Part shown: positions 58,227 to 64,000 of the stretch, piece after piece
Position numbering within the stretch: the stretch's first letter is position 1
Layout of the letters: each line of letters begins with the position of its first letter
Origin: Boothiomyces macroporosus
Taxonomy: Eukaryota > Chytridiomycota > Chytridiomycetes > Rhizophydiales > Terramycetaceae
Assembly (NCBI GenBank): GCA_027604185.1
Contig: JADGKB010000049.1
Location: 37,174 to 101,173, forward strand
DNA: 64,000 bases
Reading direction: 5' to 3'
Program-made: the position numbers and the translations under genes
Notes under the pieces: generated by a model
Databases searched by the model: none
Seen by the model: only the letters and a program-made list of their open reading frames with translations
What the model was told of the DNA's origin: nothing

Positions 58227-60694
58227 ATGTTTGTGTACAAGCGAGGTCCTTTTTGTTTAATTTAGATGGTAGAAAGGAAAGAGTTGCGTTTGACAAAATC
58301 ACATCAAGAATCAACAAATTATCCTATGGGTTGGATAACAGGTTTGTAGATCCTGCCCTCATTGCTCAGAAAGTGGTTCAAGGTGTCTACCAGGGTGTAA
58401 CTACCGTTGAATTGGATAACCTGGCTGCCGAGACCTCAGCTTACTTGACCGTAATAATTGTTTAATGGTAGACCAAGCACCCTGACTATGCGATCCTTGC
58501 TGCCAGAATTGCCATTTCGAACTTGCACAAGGAAACTGAAAAGCAATTCAGCAAAGTAGTTGAAGACTTGTATGCTTACCATCACCCAAAGTCTGGAAGA
58601 CATGCGCCAATGATTTCTGAAGCTACTTTGAAAGTCGTCCGAGAAAACGCGGAATTATTGAACTCTACTATTATCTATGATAGGGACTTTAACTATAATT
58701 ACTTTGGTTTCAAAACTTTGGAGAGATCTTATCTCCTGAAGATCAACGGAAAAGTTGCTGAAAGACCGCAGCATATGCTTATGAGAGTGTCTGTTGGAAT
58801 TCATGGAGAAGATGTTGAATCCGCGATTGAAACTTACCACTTGCTTTCTGAAAAATACTTTACCCATGCCTCCCCAACATTGTTCAATTCTGGCACTCCT
58901 CGTCCACAATTATCTTCCTGTTTCTTGCTGACTATGACTGAAGACTCTATTGAAGGAATTTATGATACTCTTTCACGCTGTGCTTTGATCTCTAAATCTG
59001 CTGGAGGTATTGGATTGAATATTCACAAGATCAGAGCATCTGGCTCTTACATTGCTGGAACAAATGGTGTTTCCAACGGCCTTGTTCCTATGTTGCGTGT
59101 CTTTAACAATACTGCTAGATATGTTGATCAAGGAGGTAACAAAAGACCTGGTGCATTTGCTATCTATTTAGAACCTTGGCATGCAGATATCTTTGCCTTC
59201 TTGGACTTGAAGAAGAATACAGGCAAGGAAGAAAACAGAGCCCGTGATTTGTTCTATGCTCTTTGGATCCCAGACTTGTTTATGAAGAGAGTAGAAGAAA
59301 ATGGCGATTGGAGCCTATTCTGCCCAGCTGAAGCGCCTGGACTTGATGATTGCTGGGGTGAAAAGTTTGAACAGCTTTATAGTGAATACGAAGCTAAAGG
59401 TCTAGCCAGAAAAGTGGTAAAGGCTCAAAAACTCTGGTATGCTATCTTGGAAGCTCAAACAGAAACTGGTACTCCGTATATGCTCTACAAAGATGCTTGC
59501 AATAGAAAGTCAAACCAACAAAACTTGGGTACCATCAAATGTAGTAACTTGTGCACTGAAATTGTTGAATATACATCTCCTGATGAAGTTGCCGTCTGTA
59601 ATCTTGCTTCTTTAGCTCTCCCAACTTATGTAAAATCAGATGATAATGGAAAGCCTTACTTTGATTTCCAAAAATTGGTCGAGGTGATTTAGTCGTTAAT
59701 TGTAGGTCACCAAAGTTGTTACAAAGAATCTCAACAAAATTATTGATATTAATTACTACCCAATTCCTCAAGCAAGAAACTCTAATATGAGACACAGACC
59801 AGTTGGCTTGGGAGTGCAAGGTTTAGCTGATACTTTTATCAAAATGCGTATGCCATTTGATTCTCCAGAGGCACAACAATTGAACAAGGAAATCTTTGAA
59901 GCTATCTATTTTGGTGCCTTGGACTCTTCTTGTGAAATTGCTCAAGTCACTGGGCCTTACTCTACTTATGAAGGTTCTCCAATGTCCAAAGGCTTGATTC
60001 AACCTGATTTGTGGGGAGTTGAAGTTTCCAAGAAATGGGATTGGCCTGGACTTCGTGAACGTATCGCAAAGCATGGTGTTGCAAATTCCTTACTAGTTGC
60101 TCCTATGCCAACAGCATCTACTTCACAAATTTTGGGCAACAATGAATGCTTTGAGCCATACACCTCCAACATTTATACCAGAAGAGTATTGGCTGGAGAA
60201 TTCCAAATTGTCAACCCACATCTTCTTAAAGATCTAACGGAACTTGGCTTGTGGAACGAATCAATGAAAAACAGAATTATTGCAGAAAACGGATCTATTC
60301 AAAATATTAGCGGTATTCCCAGCGAAATGAAAGCAATCTACAAAACCGTTTGGGAAATTTCACAAAAAGTCATTATCGACATGGCTGCCGATAGAGGAGC
60401 ATTTATTGGTAATTGGAACTAATTCTAGATCAATCTCAATCATTGAACATCCATTTGGCAGATCCTAATTATGGTAAATTGACCTCTATGCACTTTTATG
60501 GATGGAAGAAGGGATTAAAGACTGGTATGTATTACTTGCGTTCCAGACCAGCTGCAGATGCCATCAAGTTTACAGTAGACAAGACTGCATTAAAGAATGA
60601 TGCTGACGAAGAGTTGGAAATGACTCAAGAAAACCTTGCGGCAATGACATGCTCTATAGATAACAGAGATGCTTGCATGAGCTGTTCCGGTTAA
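58227..60694 (+). CDS. RNR1: Ribonucleoside-diphosphate reductase large subunit, class Ia
   Basis: Five exons totalling 2385 nt give 794 residues (human RRM1 792). The first coding exon is 19 nt. Introns lie near 58246-58265, 58454-58474, 59683-59704 and 60411-60430, each restoring the family sequence. Visible motifs include [23 protein letters not shown] with the active-site Cys, [21 protein letters not shown], and the C-terminal CMSC redox pair that regenerates the enzyme. The N-terminal ATP-cone region ([18 protein letters not shown]) is present, so allosteric dATP control is expected. It supplies dNTPs for replication. Upstream repeats may drive cell-cycle expression. Confidence 0.96.
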
Positions 60695-60724
60695 TTTCAA
60701 GTAAATAAAGACTTTATTTGTTTC

Positions 60725-62019
60725 TTAGTTTTTAGCATCAAATGCTGCTATTCCAGTAATACCTCTTCCGATAATCAAAGCGTGGACATCATGAGTTCCT
60801 TCGTAAGTATTTACCTATGATTATACAATGCTTACTGCCTCCAAGTTCATAGAGTGAGTGATGATACGGTATTCATCAGAAATACCGTTTCCGCCCAACA
60901 TGTCTCTGCATTCACGAGCAATTGCAAGGGCTTTTCCACAGTTATTTCTCTTGATAATTGAAACCATTTCAGGAGCAATTCTTCCTTCATCCTTCAAACG
61001 GCCGACTTGCAAAGCAGCATGCAAGCCTAAAGAAATCTAGTTTAACTATAAATTACCTCAGTAACAGCATCGGCCAATTTCTTTTGAACCAATTGGAATC
61101 TAGCTAATGGCACGCCAAATTGCTTTCTGTTCAAGACGTATTCTCTAGCTTGAGCAACACAGGCTTCTGCAGCTCCCATACTTCCCCAAGCAATACCGTA
61201 TCTGGCATTGTTTAAGCACCCAAATGGACCTTTTAATCCAGAGACATTTGGCAGTAATTGATCCTTGTGTACTCGCACATCTTGCATCATAATCATACCA
61301 GTACATGAGGCTCTAAGAGAAAACTTTCCATGAATGGTAGGGGTTTCAATACCTTCCATTCCTCTTTCCAATACAAATCCTCTGATTTGACCATCTTCAG
61401 TCTTTGCCCAGACAACAAATACATCAGCAACAGGAGCATTAGAAATCCAGGTTTTGCTTCCATTGAGAATGTAATAATCTCCATCTTTGACGGCCTTTGT
61501 TTCCATTCCAGCAGGATCAGAGCCGTGGTTAGGTTCGGTTAAACCAAAAGCGCCGATTAATTTCCCTTTAGCTAATCCAGGCAAGTACTTTTGTCTTTGA
61601 TCTTCGGTTCCGTAGGCATGGATAGGATGCATGACTAGAGAGGATTGCACACTCATGGCACTTCTGTAACCAGAGTCCACTCTTTCTACTTCACGAGCGA
61701 TTAACCCGTAAGCTACAGATGATACACCTATATCAAGAATAATTACCAGGACAACCGTAGCCATCAATAGTAGCTCCAAGCATGCCTAGTTCACCCAACT
61801 CTTGCATGATTTCCTTGTGAAAGACTAGATTAATCCCAACCTACTTTCTTTTCTGTTTGCTTCAATTACTCTTGGTTGCAGTTTCGATTGGCAGTATTGA
61901 TGAGCTGCATCTCTGATGGAAATTTCCTCTTCGGTCAAGCGGGACTCTAAATCCAATGGATCAGCCCAGTTGAATTTGACGAATTTGGTTGGTTTAGCTG
62001 TACTAAAGAATCTCTTCAT
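60725..62019 (-). CDS. GCDH: Glutaryl-CoA dehydrogenase, mitochondrial
   Basis: Read from ATG 62019 (mitochondrial-type start [10 protein letters not shown]) to TAA 60725-60727, about 400 residues. Acyl-CoA dehydrogenase motifs are [45 protein letters not shown] and [15 protein letters not shown]. After a 21-nt intron the C-terminus reads [20 protein letters not shown], with the catalytic Glu, matching GCDH. It oxidises and decarboxylates glutaryl-CoA to crotonyl-CoA in lysine and tryptophan breakdown, using FAD. All introns are 19-21 nt. An earlier in-frame ATG at about 62064 would add 15 residues, but MKRFFST looks like the natural targeting start. Confidence 0.92.
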
Positions 62020-62267
62020 TTTTTTGTGAAAAATTATTAGGGCGTGTGACTGACTTACTGCCAAAACCTGGCCGCAACACCAGAATTGAAATCATTGAAT
62101 TCTACCCACTAATAATCAAACTGGCTGGCTTTAAAGTGTATTAATAAGCGAGGGTTGGAATTGGGATTTCCGAGTTGAAATTGCAATTAGGTACTGCTTT
62201 TTATTGACATTATTGCGGTAGGCTTATCGCACCTTTGGAGAATGAGCGCCGCAAATAATTTATACTG

Positions 62268-62939
62268 TTAAAAGTCTCCAAATATATCGTCAATTTCAGA
62301 CCGCTTCCCGAAAAAGTCTAGAGCAGGATCCATCTTTTTGGTTTCCTTCTTTCGTTTCTTGGTTTTTGGTTTTGAGGTGAGTTTATCTTGAAGATTCGTT
62401 TCCATCGATTCACTGGGTTTGGTAGTCTTTGGATATTCATTGCCTGGACTAGCCACTGAATGTTCATTCTTTACTGGATGGTCAGCAGTTTGTTTTGGAT
62501 ACTCTTGAATTGGTTTAATTATATCGGGATATTGTTCTATTGGTTTAATTATATCGGGATATTGTTCTATTGGTTTAATTATATCGGGATATTGTTCTAT
62601 TACTGTGGAATCTTTAAATGATATTGGCATATGAATATTGCAGAGATATTCCTTGTCAATCATTTCTTTGGAATAATACATTAATCTACTACAGATTGAC
62701 ATCATTGATAGTGTAAACGGCATAAAGTAAGTCTGCTTACATAATAATCGTAGCCAGGCATAGGCTTGCATTAGGATCTTGATTCCAAGTAGTAGTAGTT
62801 CATCCTTTGGATCCAATAAATACTTTTTGTATATTCGGTGTACATGCTCTAGTTTCCGGTACTGAATAAAGTGCTTGAATTGGTTCTTGTTCTTGTACAA
62901 GAGACGAGAGAATAACTTGAATTCCTGATTCAAATTCAT
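62268..62939 (-). CDS. Small protein with helical head and 10-residue repeats (NEPRO-like?)
   Basis: Single exon, 223 residues. The first 110 residues are helical and hydrophobic-basic (SRLLYKNKNQFKHF, KLEHVHRIYKKY, ILMQAYAWLRLL) and recall the N-terminal domain of nucleolus and neural progenitor protein (NEPRO), an RNase MRP-linked factor; the match is weak. Then EQYPDIIKPI is repeated three times exactly, followed by a Lys-rich, nuclear-localisation-like stretch (KPKTKKRKKETKK) and an acidic end. It could be a nucleolar protein; not established. Confidence 0.5.
   Translation of the reverse strand: MNLNQEFKLFSRLLYKNKNQFKHFIQYRKLEHVHRIYKKYLLDPKDELLLLGIKILMQAYAWLRLLCKQTYFMPFTLSMMSICSRLMYYSKEMIDKEYLCNIHMPISFKDSTVIEQYPDIIKPIEQYPDIIKPIEQYPDIIKPIQEYPKQTADHPVKNEHSVASPGNEYPKTTKPSESMETNLQDKLTSKPKTKKRKKETKKMDPALDFFGKRSEIDDIFGDF
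62511..62600 (-). repeat. Three perfect 30-bp tandem repeats inside a coding region
   Basis: The 30-bp unit (plus strand TGGTTTAATT, ATATCGGGAT, ATTGTTCTAT) occurs three times without a mismatch at 62511-62540, 62541-62570 and 62571-62600. Being a multiple of three, it encodes a 10-residue repeat in the protein at 62268-62939. Perfect identity suggests recent expansion. Confidence 0.95.
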
Positions 62940-63082
62940 TTTTTTTCCAAAAAGATTTACTAGTACTTGCAGGTTTATCGGCTCAAGGCATAAAGATTTT
63001 AAATCCGTTATCCCAACTATTCTAAAATACGATAATTAAATTTAATTTCATTTTCATTTCACTTTTAAAAAAATTTTTAATC

Positions 63083-64000
63083 ATGGAGGATTTCGAAAGA
63101 GAAATAAATTCACTAGGAGAAAAGATCCCAGTATCCGTATCTAAAATTACAAACCTAACTAAAATCGCACACAAGAACGTAATCATAATTTAATGCAGCC
63201 TCCCGTGGAAATAACTAATTTAATTGAAAAATTCATCAAGAGGTGTCCTCCCCCAGTGAAGCTGGGAGTAGTGTATCTCATTGATTCCATATTCAAGAGC
63301 AAAAAGACAGAGTATCCTAAGATAATAGGACCTCGCTTGTTAGACTGGTTCAATATCCTGTCTCAAGCCCCCGATAACGATAAAGTAAATGATTTAATAA
63401 CAAGGAAAAAATGAAGAGAGTTTTAAATTTATGGATGCAGAATGAACTACTGGCAAGTATAGACTTGAAGAAGCTGCTCGAGTGTTTCAAGTAATCTCTA
63501 TTAATCTAGCCCTAAACCTGTTGAAAAAATAAAGGAAAGTGTTTCTGCTCCTCTGTTGCAGCAACAGCCACTTGCAGGTTCACCTTTGAGTACCGCGGGT
63601 ATCGGCTTGTTTGGGAAATCTGAAGAAGTAGGGTTAGGCGGCCAATCCCTCCTTAGTCTTTCTGGATTGAGCAGTTTATTATCTTCTGTAAAGCCAAATT
63701 CACTGGGATTGGGCAATATGTCTAATGAAACTATTGGCTTGTCTAATTTGATTGGAATGCTTGGTGGTAAAGAGCCACCTAAATTAATTGATCCTCGTAA
63801 AGAATCTGATAATAGGCCTGAAAGGCAAGACTCTAGAGATCGTCCGTATGATAAAGAGCGATATGAAAAGGATAGATATGGCAAGCAAGATGGGTATGAA
63901 CGAAATCAAGATCCTAGAAGAAATGATAGACAAAGCTACAATGATAGGAATGATAGGCAAGGGTATAATGACAGGAATGATAGGCAAGGGTATAATGACA
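63083..64000 (+). CDS. CID/RPR-domain protein (SCAF/Nrd1/Seb1-like), 3' end outside window
   Basis: ATG 63083 begins MEDFEREINSLGEKIP. After 20-, 20- and 19-nt introns (63169-63188, 63385-63404 and near 63492-63510) it reads ITKIAHKN-PPVEITNLIEKF, PPPVKLGVVYLIDSIFKS and EKMKRVLNLWMQ. This is a CTD-interacting domain, which binds the phosphorylated tail of RNA polymerase II in termination and 3'-end processing. A Gly/Ser/Leu-rich linker follows, then an Arg/Asp/Tyr-rich tail in which RNDRQGYND repeats to the window edge. Only CID plus the start of the charged tail is visible, so Seb1/Nrd1 and SCAF4/8 types cannot be told apart. Confidence 0.7.

Noticed and set aside
62511..62600. CRISPR-like array
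   Set aside because: The 30-bp copies are directly contiguous without spacers and stay in frame inside a protein gene; this is eukaryotic DNA.

Overview
This window is nuclear DNA from a compact, AT-rich eukaryotic genome. It carries about 30 protein genes on both strands, separated by 1 to about 450 bases, and almost all of them are split by spliceosomal introns of only about 18-26 nt. The gene content points to a flagellated (zoosporic), fungus-related parasite. Cilium genes (IFT172, RPGRIP1L/Fantom, ZMYND10, a CFAP92-like gene) sit beside fungal-type genes (Bud6/Aip3, an EF-hand MscS channel, a 53BP1/Crb2-type mediator) and a Crinkler (CRN)-like NTPase-nuclease of the type known from oomycete, chytrid and Rozella effectors. 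An early-diverging fungus such as Rozella (Cryptomycota) fits best; this is inference.

Layout. 0-4 kb: tail of a low-complexity protein, an EF-hand MscS channel, NIPSNAP. 4.1-9.5 kb: IFT172. 9.6-12.6 kb: a LicD-like protein, then an island of small unrecognised genes including a paralogous pair. 12.9-23 kb: a 53BP1/Crb2-like BRCT protein, a Thg1-like protein, a membrane-anchored amidohydrolase, RPGRIP1L. 23-28 kb: two tandem cyclic-nucleotide-binding-domain proteins. 28.3-30.4 kb: the CRN-like protein. 30.7-40.9 kb: PHD-SNF2-RING helicase, Bud6, a BK-type potassium channel, a RING/coiled-coil protein. 41-47.5 kb: three paralogous, unrecognised polytopic membrane proteins. 47.6-57.9 kb: ER glucosidase I (GH63), ZMYND10, CFAP92-like, KIN17, SH3BGRL-like, BRF1. 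58-64 kb: ribonucleotide reductase large subunit behind a repeat-rich upstream region, glutaryl-CoA dehydrogenase, a small repeat protein, and the start of a CID/RPR-domain protein.

The strongest unusual signal is the splicing. Exon joins were worked out by hand from reading frame and from remembered family sequences. They give introns of about 20 nt, a 4-nt internal exon in NIPSNAP, three places where two complete intron-like units abut with no exon between them, a GC-AG start, a probable GT-TG intron in KIN17, and several CAG-TAG double acceptors. For the genes whose introns were all located (NIPSNAP, IFT172, MscS, 53BP1-like, amidohydrolase, helicase, RNR, Bud6, KIN17), the summed exon length is a multiple of three.

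The genes mostly form no operon-like unit. Functional themes are flagellar assembly, checkpoint and chromatin functions, dNTP supply, ER glycan processing, ion and cyclic-nucleotide signalling, and one candidate host-directed effector. No rRNA, tRNA, CRISPR array or transposon was recognised.
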